This document shows positions 37,654-46,533 of a DNA stretch of 64,000 nucleotides, one piece after another. The notes below the pieces were generated by a model that did not search any database, had not been told where the DNA came from, and saw only the letters and a list, made by a program, of their open reading frames with translations. Position 1 is the first letter of the stretch, and each line of letters opens with the position of its first letter. The stretch is from contig NZ_CP106753.1 of assembly GCF_025642115.1 (NCBI RefSeq), positions 3,221,001-3,285,000 on the forward strand, written 5' to 3'. Source of the DNA: Chitiniphilus purpureus (lineage in GTDB: Bacteria > Pseudomonadota > Gammaproteobacteria > Burkholderiales > Chitinibacteraceae). Position numbers and translations under genes: made by a program.

Positions 37654-39192
37654 TCACCACACAAACAACCGGCCCAGCCGGCCGGGCGCGACACGATTGA
37701 CCCAATCGCGTTCATTGTCGCTAAATGGACGCAACCAGTGCAGCACCACCATGTAGACCAGAATGCCGACGAGACCCAGGGTATAGGCTGCAGCAGCATT
37801 GGAATGCGGAATGAACAGAACTCCCGCCGAAATAACAAGGGTAGTACTCACCAGCTTGCCAAAGCCGCGAAAATCAATGGCAATGCGAGCCCCACCGCGG
37901 CGCAAGCCATACCAGCACACCATGCACCACACCACTTCGCTTACCAATGCACCGCATACCACGCCCTGAGCACCGTACCAACGCCCCCCGATCAGTGCCA
38001 CAGGCAAACCGGAAATCGCAGCCAGTGTCGCTATTAAGGTGATATTGGGAGAACCGGTAGACATGTTGATCATGGCGAATGCGGTATGGACACATTGAAG
38101 CGACACCACCAGTATCATCACCAGCATGATGGGGTAAGCACCACCGTATTTTCCATGACTAATTAAATCGAGGAAAGGTTCGCCGGCGTAGACAAAGAAA
38201 ATCAGCAATGGCAGCAAGGTGAAGTAATTCATCTTCACTACGAAATTGAACATGTCATCCAATACCTGCGGATTTTGACTGGCGGTATAACGTGCCACGA
38301 ACATTGGCCGGATCACACCCAGCAGAAGATAGCCAGGCAGATAATTGCGCAACATATCTGACAATGCCAAGGCAAAGCCGTAATACGCCGCTTGCACCAG
38401 ACCGGCAAACTTACCCACCAGGATACGAAGCATATTATTGCCGTAGATCTGCCCTAGCACTTGGCTGATATAGAATTGCAAGCACACCGAAAGCATGGCA
38501 CGACGCCCACCCAGTTTTTCCGGCCCGCTATCCAGCACCCGTTCGCGGATGGTGTAGACAGCCAAGGTTACCAGGGCATAGAGGCAAGCTGCCGCAGTGG
38601 CGGCCAAATCGATAGTCAGTACCGCCTGCAGCGATGCTTCTTGATGTTGCCATACCAACCAGCCATAAGCAGGCATGCGCAAGGCGGAGCGCGCGAAATA
38701 GATGAATTGAGTATGCCCTTGCAACAATAGCGCCGGAAATAATTCAGTAAAGAAGCGCATTGCAGTTTCGAACACCAGCAATACCACGAAAAGTGCAAGC
38801 AATTGCGCACCCAACTGCAGATCAAATGCACCCGCCAGCTTATCGAAAACCAGGAATACAGCGCCAGCGCATATCACCGATAGTAGTTGCCGCAACGCGC
38901 AGCTCCACCACAAGGCACGATGCAACGCCCCGATGTAGCCCTTTACACGCAGCTCGGTAATGTATTTTTGCGCAAAAATCGACAGTCCAAATCCTGTATA
39001 TAGATAAAAAATTTCGACGAACGCGAACACTGCGACGTATAAACCATAGTCGGCAGGCTCCAGCAATCGCGCCAAAAGCACCAATGCGCCAAAGGTAAAC
39101 ACTGCCGACGCGGCCTTACCGCCCAAGAAGTTGACGATACTGCGCTTGGCCCGCTGTGCAGTATAAGGGTGTGGCGCGTTCATAGTACCCAT
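37654..39192 (-). CDS. Polysaccharide flippase (Wzx-like, MOP superfamily)
   Basis: About 512 residues with roughly 12 predicted membrane segments and the N-terminal signature AKRSIVNFLGGKAASAVFTF, followed by ARLLEPADYGLYVAVFAF, typical of Wzx flippases that move undecaprenyl-linked repeats across the inner membrane. Two starts compete: ATG 39192 (GGAG four bases upstream) and ATG 39183, whose ATGA overlaps the stop of a 71-codon ORF. Lower GC than the flanking housekeeping genes. It pairs with the polymerase-like gene upstream. Confidence 0.88.
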   Translation of the reverse strand: MGTMNAPHPYTAQRAKRSIVNFLGGKAASAVFTFGALVLLARLLEPADYGLYVAVFAFVEIFYLYTGFGLSIFAQKYITELRVKGYIGALHRALWWSCALRQLLSVICAGAVFLVFDKLAGAFDLQLGAQLLALFVVLLVFETAMRFFTELFPALLLQGHTQFIYFARSALRMPAYGWLVWQHQEASLQAVLTIDLAATAAACLYALVTLAVYTIRERVLDSGPEKLGGRRAMLSVCLQFYISQVLGQIYGNNMLRILVGKFAGLVQAAYYGFALALSDMLRNYLPGYLLLGVIRPMFVARYTASQNPQVLDDMFNFVVKMNYFTLLPLLIFFVYAGEPFLDLISHGKYGGAYPIMLVMILVVSLQCVHTAFAMINMSTGSPNITLIATLAAISGLPVALIGGRWYGAQGVVCGALVSEVVWCMVCWYGLRRGGARIAIDFRGFGKLVSTTLVISAGVLFIPHSNAAAAYTLGLVGILVYMVVLHWLRPFSDNERDWVNRVAPGRLGRLFVW

Positions 39193-39395
39193 ACCACTCC
39201 GCCGCCATTGCCTACTTCCGCCTCGGCCCCTAAAGCAACATGCAATCCAACAGCGTTTAAATACCCCCCCACTACAAAAGCAGGCACTATCGCACTCAAT
39301 ACGCCAGAATTAAGTGAACCCCCAAATCCCACCATGGTTAAATGCATAGAAGTGTTCTTGTTGGTCCAGCGAGCTCGACATGGATTGACACTCAC
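39180..39395 (-). CDS. Putative small hydrophobic protein coupled to the flippase gene
   Basis: A 71-codon ORF starting at GTG 39395, with AGAGG six bases upstream, and ending in a TGA that overlaps ATG 39183 of the flippase (ATGA). The product has a polar N-terminus and a Gly/Val-rich hydrophobic stretch (SLNSGVLSAIVPAFVVGGYL) followed by VGNGGGVVWVL. I do not recognise it; it might be a real small membrane protein, a degraded remnant, or spurious. The same type of overlap occurs at many other junctions in this operon, which supports it. Confidence 0.4.
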   Translation of the reverse strand: MSVNPCRARWTNKNTSMHLTMVGFGGSLNSGVLSAIVPAFVVGGYLNAVGLHVALGAEAEVGNGGGVVWVL

Positions 39396-39437
39396 ACTGC
39401 ACCTCTAAAACCCAAGCCACCGACCACCCCTCGTGGC

Positions 39438-40943
39438 TCACACGGCATATTTTTGGCCCTGCACAGGAAGATAGTCACGTACTGATGTGCACAGGTAGAT
39501 ATGATATATAACATAAGCAACAAAAAGAACCTGAAAGCCTGCAATACTGGTAAAAGAGGATTTATAAAAGAGAGAAACGATCAATATTACCGTAACCCCC
39601 CGCATGGGGGCTATCTGGCTACGCAACCAAGAATCCGACGTTTTCTTCAGCAATCGCCCTTGATCCCACCATATTACAATCAGAAACAGAAGGAAAACTG
39701 AAAACCCGAGAAGCCCGACATCCCACAGCATCGAAGCTGCATTGGTTAACCCTAAACCCAGGCCGATCAAAAGTGGATACTGGCGCGCAACTTCTCCACC
39801 AACGATCCCACCACTGGCCAGATTGGAGCTGCCAAGACCGTGCCCCATGAACATCTGCAGTATATTGTGCAACCCATGCTCCTTCCACCAGAAAGTCAGA
39901 ACAGTGGTGCGATTCAAAGCAAGCCGGCCATAACCTCTGTCGCCAAAATTGTAGCCGTAGATATTCTCGACCTCTTCTAAAAATTGGCTCTTTGCAATAA
40001 AGGAAAAATAAATATATCCGGCACATCCAACAACCAGAAAAGTCAATATCAATATTGAAATGAAGCGGCCTGGATTCCTGATCAAATCATCCCAAAACAG
40101 GGTGAACAACATCAGCGGGATGTATACCACCACCACTTTCACTTCCCCAACAAAAAGTGGCGCCAGCACCAGGGCGGAAATCAATGCGGCCTTCTTTAAA
40201 GACCATAGCTTTTCCTTCCACAAAGCCAGTATAAAGCCCCATACAATGACCTGATACATGGCCATATCACCACTGGCACCACTTCCTGAAAATGAAGAAC
40301 CAAACGTGCCACCTATCACATCAATGGGGATAATATCCCTGGCAATCGGCACCCTTGGCACGACGTACAATAATTGAAAAAGACATATTGGAAGCTGGAT
40401 GAGTGCACCATAGAAAAATATTCGTCGCCACTTCCCCACCAGTACACTGGAAAACCCCAACGCCAGAGCTGCGGGAATCAACCCCCAAAATTGAAAAAGC
40501 CTCTTGAACCCAGCCACCACCTGCAAGGGATTGCTGAAGTTGATAAGCGAGGCCATCAAAGAATGGATTAAAAATGCGACCAGAAGGTAAATGTACCAAG
40601 GAATGAAATATCCATGCTTCCTGCCAGCCGATTGCAACAACCCCCAGCCGCCGACTGCAAAGCTGATGATTGCCAACACCCAACTAAGCTTATCAGATCC
40701 AGGCATCACCAATGGCAAAAGACCAACAACGTACAGGCCCGAGAAGAACACAAAATGGATTGCCAAATCTGGTCTGATGAAAAGGAATACGGAAAACGCA
40801 AGCCCGACAACCGGGCCGATAATCAGAACACTATTGGTTACCGCGGCCAAACCGGCCAATATGGAAAACAAGCAAAGCCCGAAAACCACCAATACCTTGA
40901 AGAACACCTCACGCAAATAGGGTTGCGAAACTGGATTATTCAT
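39438..40943 (-). CDS. O-antigen ligase/polymerase-like membrane protein
   Basis: 501 residues, about 12 membrane helices with a large periplasmic loop (about 330-400) holding the conserved-type segment GDRGYGRLALNRTTVLTFWW followed by a glycine-rich stretch, the usual layout of Wzy/WaaL proteins. It probably polymerises EPS repeats in the periplasm. Start at ATG 40943, overlapping the epsI stop by four bases. Visibly lower GC than the window average, suggesting acquisition as part of an exchangeable block. Confidence 0.82.
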   Translation of the reverse strand: MNNPVSQPYLREVFFKVLVVFGLCLFSILAGLAAVTNSVLIIGPVVGLAFSVFLFIRPDLAIHFVFFSGLYVVGLLPLVMPGSDKLSWVLAIISFAVGGWGLLQSAGRKHGYFIPWYIYLLVAFLIHSLMASLINFSNPLQVVAGFKRLFQFWGLIPAALALGFSSVLVGKWRRIFFYGALIQLPICLFQLLYVVPRVPIARDIIPIDVIGGTFGSSFSGSGASGDMAMYQVIVWGFILALWKEKLWSLKKAALISALVLAPLFVGEVKVVVVYIPLMLFTLFWDDLIRNPGRFISILILTFLVVGCAGYIYFSFIAKSQFLEEVENIYGYNFGDRGYGRLALNRTTVLTFWWKEHGLHNILQMFMGHGLGSSNLASGGIVGGEVARQYPLLIGLGLGLTNAASMLWDVGLLGFSVFLLFLIVIWWDQGRLLKKTSDSWLRSQIAPMRGVTVILIVSLFYKSSFTSIAGFQVLFVAYVIYHIYLCTSVRDYLPVQGQKYAV

Positions 40944-41617
40944 GCGCCATTTCCGAAGAACAACACCCGGGTTTGCGTCGGCAACGTCCGATAGAGGGTT
41001 TGAACAAATAGCTTGTTCAACGCAAGACCAGCGGCTTGATCCGAATCCAGCGTTGACACTCGAAATACCATGCCATCTGGAATGATCTGGCGAAGGCCAT
41101 AACCAATCTGTACGAGTTTCTGCTCTGCGGTACTGCCAACCACACGTTCGCCCATGGTGACCCAATAGGTAACAGCTTCATGGCGGGGCCCGAGCTTGGC
41201 AGCCAAAGTGCGAACCTGCATGGCCTCCCCACCCAGTTGCAGTTGCTTGTTCACCGGCGGGTCTATCGTAAAGCCCTGTGCGGGATAGCAGATATCCGGA
41301 CGATGTAACCTGAAGTCGTCACGCTGATCCTTGCCATAAGCAATCGACAGCATAACCCGTCGGCCCCGGCTATCCACGTAAACGCGGCTCAACGTCTCCG
41401 AATAGATGCGTGAGAGCTGGGCCGCCAAGTCAGGGGGAACTTCAACCACGCCTTGCACCGACTCCAGACGCCAATCACCGATCTGAGCCGGAATCATCCG
41501 CTCTAGATTGATTTGATGCTGATCAGCCAAAGGTTTAGTTGGCTTCATTGCCCATGCCAATGCTGCTGCAACAAGCATCATTACAGACAATGGAATCTGC
41601 CAGCGAAACTGGTTCAT
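40940..41617 (-). CDS. epsI: EpsI family protein (exosortase-associated)
   Basis: 225 residues with an N-terminal membrane helix (about 7-24) and a periplasmic domain carrying the family motif FRLHRPDICYPAQGF and WVTMGERVVGS. EpsI-type proteins are encoded beside exosortases and sometimes fused to their C-terminus; their exact role is unknown. The ATG at 41617 overlaps the xrtB stop by four bases, right after a run of eight G. Confidence 0.93.
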   Translation of the reverse strand: MNQFRWQIPLSVMMLVAAALAWAMKPTKPLADQHQINLERMIPAQIGDWRLESVQGVVEVPPDLAAQLSRIYSETLSRVYVDSRGRRVMLSIAYGKDQRDDFRLHRPDICYPAQGFTIDPPVNKQLQLGGEAMQVRTLAAKLGPRHEAVTYWVTMGERVVGSTAEQKLVQIGYGLRQIIPDGMVFRVSTLDSDQAAGLALNKLFVQTLYRTLPTQTRVLFFGNGA

Positions 41618-42498
41618 GCCCCCCCCTTGTTGCGAAAAACCAATCCAAGCAGACGGTCGAGAATGAAAAGCGAGCTGAGTGCGGCAGCAAATAGAAACAG
41701 GCCGGCGGCGCCGTGCACGAACCCTTGCCCTGCCTCATCACCAAAATGGTAGGTGACGAGTACGAGTGCAATAACGCGCAGGATATTGGCAAAGAAAGCC
41801 AACGGCAGAATGGCAGCAATCAGCAGCAGGTTGCGCACTACGCTCGCATGCCCATTGAGGTAGACATATAGCAGCCCGATTGCCGACAGGCTGACCATCG
41901 AATTGAGGCCTGAACATGCATCAGCAACCAGCAGCTGGTACTGCCCCACATTGAGCAGCACGCCGCTGCGCGCAATGGGATAACCAGCGGCATAAAGTAC
42001 GTGTTCCGCAATGCTCGAGACTTCCTGTTTAAGGGAGGCGGTCAGCGCGTCAATAATGAAGCCGGGCAACGGCAGTAGAAACAGCATGAAGAAAAGTGCA
42101 AAAATGCACACACGTACTGCCGGCCATCCACGCCTGGCCAACAGCATGGCCATTGCAAATGGGATAAACGCACCGATTTCCAACAACAGAATCCCTTGCG
42201 ACCGACCAAAGGCGTAGCACAGCATTCCCAGCATGCCAAAGCCAAGGCAGGCCACCTTTGCCGGACGTTCGGGCAGGACAGCCAGCACCATGCGCTTTTG
42301 CCAGAACAACCACAATACCATTGCAAGGATGATGGGGCCGTGCCCCAGCTCCTCGCTCTGCCACAAGGTCGTGGTCAGGGTATAAATAGTAGGCAGCGCG
42401 ATGGCAGCCAACGCAATGCAGAGCAAGAAATTGCGCATCACAAATTCGCCTAACCCACCAAATGCAGGCGCGGCAGCCGCATCAACACGAACCGTCAT
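41614..42498 (-). CDS. xrtB: Exosortase B (EpsH/XrtB)
   Basis: 294 residues, about eight membrane helices. Exosortase catalytic residues are all visible: C195 in LLVADACSGLNSM, R241 in FFANILRVIALV and H262 in GFVHGAAG. Neighbours epsI, epsG, epsF, epsE and epsL mark it as the exosortase B subtype. It should cleave PEP-CTERM proteins in the inner membrane, the nearest being encoded at 28.1 kb. The GTG/ATG start at 42498 overlaps epsG by four bases. Ends RNKGGA across a run of eight G. Confidence 0.95.
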   Translation of the reverse strand: MTVRVDAAAAPAFGGLGEFVMRNFLLCIALAAIALPTIYTLTTTLWQSEELGHGPIILAMVLWLFWQKRMVLAVLPERPAKVACLGFGMLGMLCYAFGRSQGILLLEIGAFIPFAMAMLLARRGWPAVRVCIFALFFMLFLLPLPGFIIDALTASLKQEVSSIAEHVLYAAGYPIARSGVLLNVGQYQLLVADACSGLNSMVSLSAIGLLYVYLNGHASVVRNLLLIAAILPLAFFANILRVIALVLVTYHFGDEAGQGFVHGAAGLFLFAAALSSLFILDRLLGLVFRNKGGA

Positions 42499-43370
42499 TT
42501 CTTGCGTCCCCCTTCGTCTAGCACTGCACCGATGATTTGGGCACCAGCAGCTTCCAATTGGGTCTGCAGTTGCGAAAGCTCACTCCAACGGGAACGGTGG
42601 CGCTCCGCAACCAAAACCATGCCGCGTACCCGTGCTGCAATAAGTTGTTGATCTGCAGCATCGGTTGCTGGCGGTGTATTGACGATCACAACGTCGTAAG
42701 CCGCGGCCAACCTCTCCAATGCCTGTGGAAAGGCCGCACGAGACAACAACTCCTGGGGATTTGGCGCTGGAGTACCAGCGCTAAGCAGTGCCAACCCTGG
42801 CAATACTGAGATTGGTTGTGCGCAATCCTCGGTGCAGCGTCCGATCAACAGATCAGACAACCCTTGTCGGTTGTCTGTGTAGAACAGGTCGTGCAACGAG
42901 GGTCGACGCAAATTTGCATCGATCAGCAACGTCCGCTCACCCAACTGCGAAAACACAATCGCAAGATTGGCTGCGAACAGCGCAGTGGCCGCACGCATGT
43001 CGAAGCCAGCCAACCCGACCACCTTGTTACCCTGAGCCATCCAGCGCAGCACCAATTGGCTACGTAGGCTACGCAGTGCTTCCGCGGCAGGACTGAACGG
43101 GTGATAAGCAGCGATAAGATCAGGGCTGAGTGACGAGTCGTTAGAAGCCAAGTAGGAATACGAAAATTGCTGCGCCAGCGCATGCCGCAGATCGGCTTCG
43201 GTCAAATACCCCAAGCGGACAGCCGCCTGACCAAAACGCAACCCTTCCTCCTGATGGACTTCGAGGATATGGGCGGTCTGCTGCGGTGTAAGCTTGCCCA
43301 TTTCCAACAATACCCTACCGATATGACGGGCTTCGGGAGGCAACATGCTGCCCAAGGATTCCTGTTTCAT
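42495..43370 (-). CDS. epsG: EpsG-like tyrosine-kinase homologue with degenerate P-loop
   Basis: 291 residues. The N-terminus (about 15-75) is a GspE-N-like domain (IGRVLLEMGKLT, RFGQAAVRLGYLTEADLRHALAQQF), as in the EpsG family. The ParA/BY-kinase part follows: LIDANLRRP (Walker A') and DVVIVNTPPATDAAD (Walker B). The Walker A region (119-131) reads GLAGFDMRAATAL, lacking the G-x-G-K/R-S/T core; the second Walker A' Asp is Asn153 and the Walker B Asp is Asn231. There is no C-terminal tyrosine cluster. So kinase activity is doubtful although the fold is kept. Start at ATG 43370. It follows epsF. Confidence 0.9.
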   Translation of the reverse strand: MKQESLGSMLPPEARHIGRVLLEMGKLTPQQTAHILEVHQEEGLRFGQAAVRLGYLTEADLRHALAQQFSYSYLASNDSSLSPDLIAAYHPFSPAAEALRSLRSQLVLRWMAQGNKVVGLAGFDMRAATALFAANLAIVFSQLGERTLLIDANLRRPSLHDLFYTDNRQGLSDLLIGRCTEDCAQPISVLPGLALLSAGTPAPNPQELLSRAAFPQALERLAAAYDVVIVNTPPATDAADQQLIAARVRGMVLVAERHRSRWSELSQLQTQLEAAGAQIIGAVLDEGGRKK

Positions 43371-43381
43371 TGCGCGTCTCT

Positions 43382-44770
43382 CTAGGCGGGTTGGATGGCA
43401 GGGGATTTCGAGAACCGTGCCCAACGACGGCGGCGTGGCGGTGCCAACGACAAGGCCCCCAGCACCGGCAGGGATAGTCCATGCTGGATGTCATGCTCTG
43501 TGCGCACACGCCGATCGAGCAGCTCGAACAACAAGGCAAACCCCACACCAAGAAGGCCCCCGATCAAAATGGCCAACACCAGATTGAGCAGCAGTCTGGG
43601 GCTGGATGGCTTGATCGGTATCGGCGCAGCCTTCAGCACAGAAATATTGGTAGCTTCCGAACGGCTTTCCAGCATCGATTGGGAATAGCGATCCAGTGCT
43701 TGTTCGTAGGCGCGTTGGGCGTTTTCCACCTGCCGCTGCAGTACTTCGAGCTCGGTGCGCTCGGATTTGAGCTTGAGCACCCGCTCCTTCTGCGCGGCTA
43801 AAGCACCTTGCAGTGCGGCCTGTCGAGATGCGGAATTATTGGCTGCGCTCGACAATCCGTCGGCATACTGCCGGGTCAATGTTGCAAGCTCGTTGCGGGT
43901 TGCTTCCAACTCCGCCCTGGCCGCGACGTAGTGGGGATGATTCGGCCCAACCTTCTGCGCCAGCTCGTCAAACTTGGCCTGCTGCTGCGCCAGTTGGCTT
44001 TTCAATTGCTGGATCAGCGGATTGTTGAGCACATCCGGCGCAGAATCCTGGCCGCGTGCACGTGCGCGCGCATCATAGGTCTGCGACTGGGCAAGCACTG
44101 TTTGCGACGAAAGGTCATTCAAGCGCTGGGTCTCGGTATCAAGCCTTTCATCCGACGCGACAATGCCGCGTTCGCGTTGGTAATCCGAGTAATTGCGTTG
44201 GGCACGCTCCAGATTCGCTTGCAGCGTCTTGAGCTGGGCTTCAAAGAACACTGAATTCTGCTGTGCCGCACTTGTACGGATATTACTGACCGTCTTGATA
44301 TATGCCTGGGCAAAGGCATTGGCGATCACTGAAGCAAAACGCGGATCAGGTGCTGTGTAGTTCAGATAGATTACGCGGCTTTCGTGAGCCGGCTCGACCT
44401 CCAGCGAGCGTAACAGCGACTGGGCCAACCAGTCGCGAATTTCGCCTCGTCCTTCTGTTTCTTTCAAAAAGGCCTCTCGCGACTCTGGCAGCTTGTCCAG
44501 CCCTAACTGATCAACAACATTAAGTGCCGTACCATGGCTGCTGATGATCTGCGCCTGCGTACTCATATAATCCGGTGCCAGTACATTTGGGGTGGCCAGA
44601 CCATTGATAGGATCGACCGCCTTGGAATCTACGGTCAGCACCACCTCCGCCGTGTACTGTTTAGGCAACAGCAAACTGACGACCATTGCAGTGCCGACCA
44701 CCAGTACGAACACCAGCAACGATATCCAGAAACGTGCCTTCAACACCTGGAAAAACTGCTCAAGATTCAT
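43382..44770 (-). CDS. epsF: Chain-length determinant protein EpsF (Wzz-like)
   Basis: 462 residues. N-terminal membrane helix (about 16-36), a Wzz-type periplasmic domain, a long coiled coil (about 180-370), a C-terminal membrane helix (about 400-425) and a basic tail. A Pro-rich motif (PIPIKPSSPRLLLN) precedes the second helix, as usual for polysaccharide co-polymerases. It sets EPS chain length together with EpsG. The AGGA eight bases upstream supports ATG 44770. It lies 17 bp after epsE. Confidence 0.93.
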   Translation of the reverse strand: MNLEQFFQVLKARFWISLLVFVLVVGTAMVVSLLLPKQYTAEVVLTVDSKAVDPINGLATPNVLAPDYMSTQAQIISSHGTALNVVDQLGLDKLPESREAFLKETEGRGEIRDWLAQSLLRSLEVEPAHESRVIYLNYTAPDPRFASVIANAFAQAYIKTVSNIRTSAAQQNSVFFEAQLKTLQANLERAQRNYSDYQRERGIVASDERLDTETQRLNDLSSQTVLAQSQTYDARARARGQDSAPDVLNNPLIQQLKSQLAQQQAKFDELAQKVGPNHPHYVAARAELEATRNELATLTRQYADGLSSAANNSASRQAALQGALAAQKERVLKLKSERTELEVLQRQVENAQRAYEQALDRYSQSMLESRSEATNISVLKAAPIPIKPSSPRLLLNLVLAILIGGLLGVGFALLFELLDRRVRTEHDIQHGLSLPVLGALSLAPPRRRRWARFSKSPAIQPA

Positions 44771-44787
44771 CGTGATTTCCTCAGGCT

Positions 44788-45582
44788 TCAGAACAGCGCT
44801 TCGCGCACAAACACGACGTCGTTGGGACGCAACAAGTCGGTGGGCTTGACCTCCAGCAGCTCGGTGCTGCCGTCGGGCTTGGTGCGGTTCACCTGCAGGC
44901 CCTTCTGCGAGGCGCGCACGTTGTAGCCGCCCGCCACTGAGATCGCCTGCATCACCGTCATGTTGCGCTCCAGCCGGAATGAGCCCGGCCGGTTGACTTC
45001 GCCATACACGTATACCTGCGCGCTGCGCGGCACATACAGCACATCGCCCGCTTGCACCGACACTGCCTGGGCGCTGCCGTCGCGCGCGAGCAGGGCGGCA
45101 AGCGAATACTCGTGGCGTTCATTGCCGCGGGTCAGCACCACGAGATCGCCACCGTTGGGATTGACCCCGCCAGCAAGGGCCAGCGCATCGATCACGGTGG
45201 AAGCGCTGTCGAGCGCATAGCGGCCTGGATTCGACACCTCACCCAGGACCGCGACACGCTGCGACCGGTATTGCGTGATCAGCACATTGATGCTGGGTTT
45301 GTTGACGAAGCCGCCTTTGTGCAGCAGCGAGGCGACATGGGCCTCGGCCTGCGAGAACGACATGCCGGCCAGCCTGATCGTGCCCAGCAGCGGGAAACTG
45401 ATCTCGCCGGCCTGGGTGAGCTGGGCTTCGACCATCAGGTCGGGATGGTCGTAGACGCTGATCTTCACCACGTCACCGGCCCCCAGCAGATATTCGTTGC
45501 TCCGCTCGGCCGCCGTGGCGCTCAGCCCGATCAGCAGCGCGCAGCACAGCGCCAACGTGCGCAACCAGAGCCCCCGCATCAT
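44788..45582 (-). CDS. epsE: Polysaccharide export protein EpsE (Wza-like)
   Basis: 264 residues. Signal peptide about 1-24 (ending SATAA); poly_export domain (LLGAGDVVKISVYDHPDLM), then SLBB-like domains (VAVLGEVSNPGRYAL, VYVYGEVNRPGSFRL). It should form the outer-membrane channel that exports the EPS. It lacks a lipobox cysteine. Its ATG overlaps the epsD stop by four bases. Confidence 0.94.
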   Translation of the reverse strand: MMRGLWLRTLALCCALLIGLSATAAERSNEYLLGAGDVVKISVYDHPDLMVEAQLTQAGEISFPLLGTIRLAGMSFSQAEAHVASLLHKGGFVNKPSINVLITQYRSQRVAVLGEVSNPGRYALDSASTVIDALALAGGVNPNGGDLVVLTRGNERHEYSLAALLARDGSAQAVSVQAGDVLYVPRSAQVYVYGEVNRPGSFRLERNMTVMQAISVAGGYNVRASQKGLQVNRTKPDGSTELLEVKPTDLLRPNDVVFVREALF

Positions 45583-46484
45583 TTGAGCCCCTTCACGCCG
45601 GCCTTGAGATGTTCGGCGCTGTCGGCAACAGGCGCCGAGGTCTGCGCGGCGGCTTCGACCGCGGCATACCGCTTCACGTACTCGACCTTGGCCCCCTGAC
45701 GCAGGCCGCTGATGCGCGAGCGCGCCTCGCGCTCGACCTGGCCGTTGCTCAGATAGGCCTTGATCACCGGATCGGCGTCGCTCTGGCTCACCGGTGCCGG
45801 GCGGCTGCCTTCCAGTTGCAGCAGCACCACGCGCTCCTTGCCGTCCGGAATCGAGACGATGTCGCCCTGCTGCATGCTGGCGATACGTTGCAGCATCGGC
45901 ATCGGCAACTGCTCGGCCGGCCGGCGCACGCGGGCGCTCTGATATTGCACACCCGCCGCCGTGAGCGCAGCTTCGGTATCGGCAGGCGACTTCGCCGTAT
46001 CCAGGCTGGTCAGCAGCGATTTGTCGGCAGCGGCAGCGGCCGGCACGCTGAAGCTCACGAAGTCATAGATGCGCCGCTCCGCAAACAAAGCCGGGTTTTC
46101 CGCATAGAACTTGCTGCGCTCCTGCGCACTGGGCTCGGTGGGCTTGCCGATCACCCGCTCTGCCGCGGCCTGCGCCAGCAACTGACGGCGGCTCTGCTCC
46201 AGCGCCTGCAACACCTGCGGATCGCGATCGAGCTTGAGCTCCTCGGCCTTCTGCACCAGGACTTCCTGGTCGACCAGTTGATCGAGCAGGCGCTGCTTGT
46301 CGGCATCGCTGACCGGCTGGCGCTGACGTGCCAACAGGTAGTTGAGCTGATGCACCGTGATTTCCTTGTCGTTGACCCGCGCCAGCACCTGGCTGGGGGA
46401 TTTGGCGGCCTCCTTGTCGCCGCAGGCGGCGAGGGCCAGGATCAGCAGCAGCAGGCCATACCGCATCGGATGGGTGTTAGGCAT
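45579..46484 (-). CDS. epsD: EpsD-family lipoprotein (PpiC/SurA-like)
   Basis: 301 residues. The lipobox LALAAC near residue 21 predicts a lipoprotein; the rest is a SurA-N-like helical domain (KEITVHQLNYLLARQRQP) with a degenerate parvulin region, as in the EpsD family. Likely periplasmic, helping assemble the EPS export machinery; isomerase activity is not certain. AAGGA lies six bases before the ATG at 46484. Confidence 0.9.
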   Translation of the reverse strand: MPNTHPMRYGLLLLILALAACGDKEAAKSPSQVLARVNDKEITVHQLNYLLARQRQPVSDADKQRLLDQLVDQEVLVQKAEELKLDRDPQVLQALEQSRRQLLAQAAAERVIGKPTEPSAQERSKFYAENPALFAERRIYDFVSFSVPAAAAADKSLLTSLDTAKSPADTEAALTAAGVQYQSARVRRPAEQLPMPMLQRIASMQQGDIVSIPDGKERVVLLQLEGSRPAPVSQSDADPVIKAYLSNGQVEREARSRISGLRQGAKVEYVKRYAAVEAAAQTSAPVADSAEHLKAGVKGLK

Positions 46485-46533
46485 GGTATTCCTTTCAAAT
46501 AAAATAAGTTCGTTGGGTTCGGGATAAAGAAGA

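Noticed and set aside
28650..42498. CRISPR array or insertion sequence
   Set aside because: No regularly spaced repeats, transposase or terminal inverted repeats seen here or elsewhere in the window.
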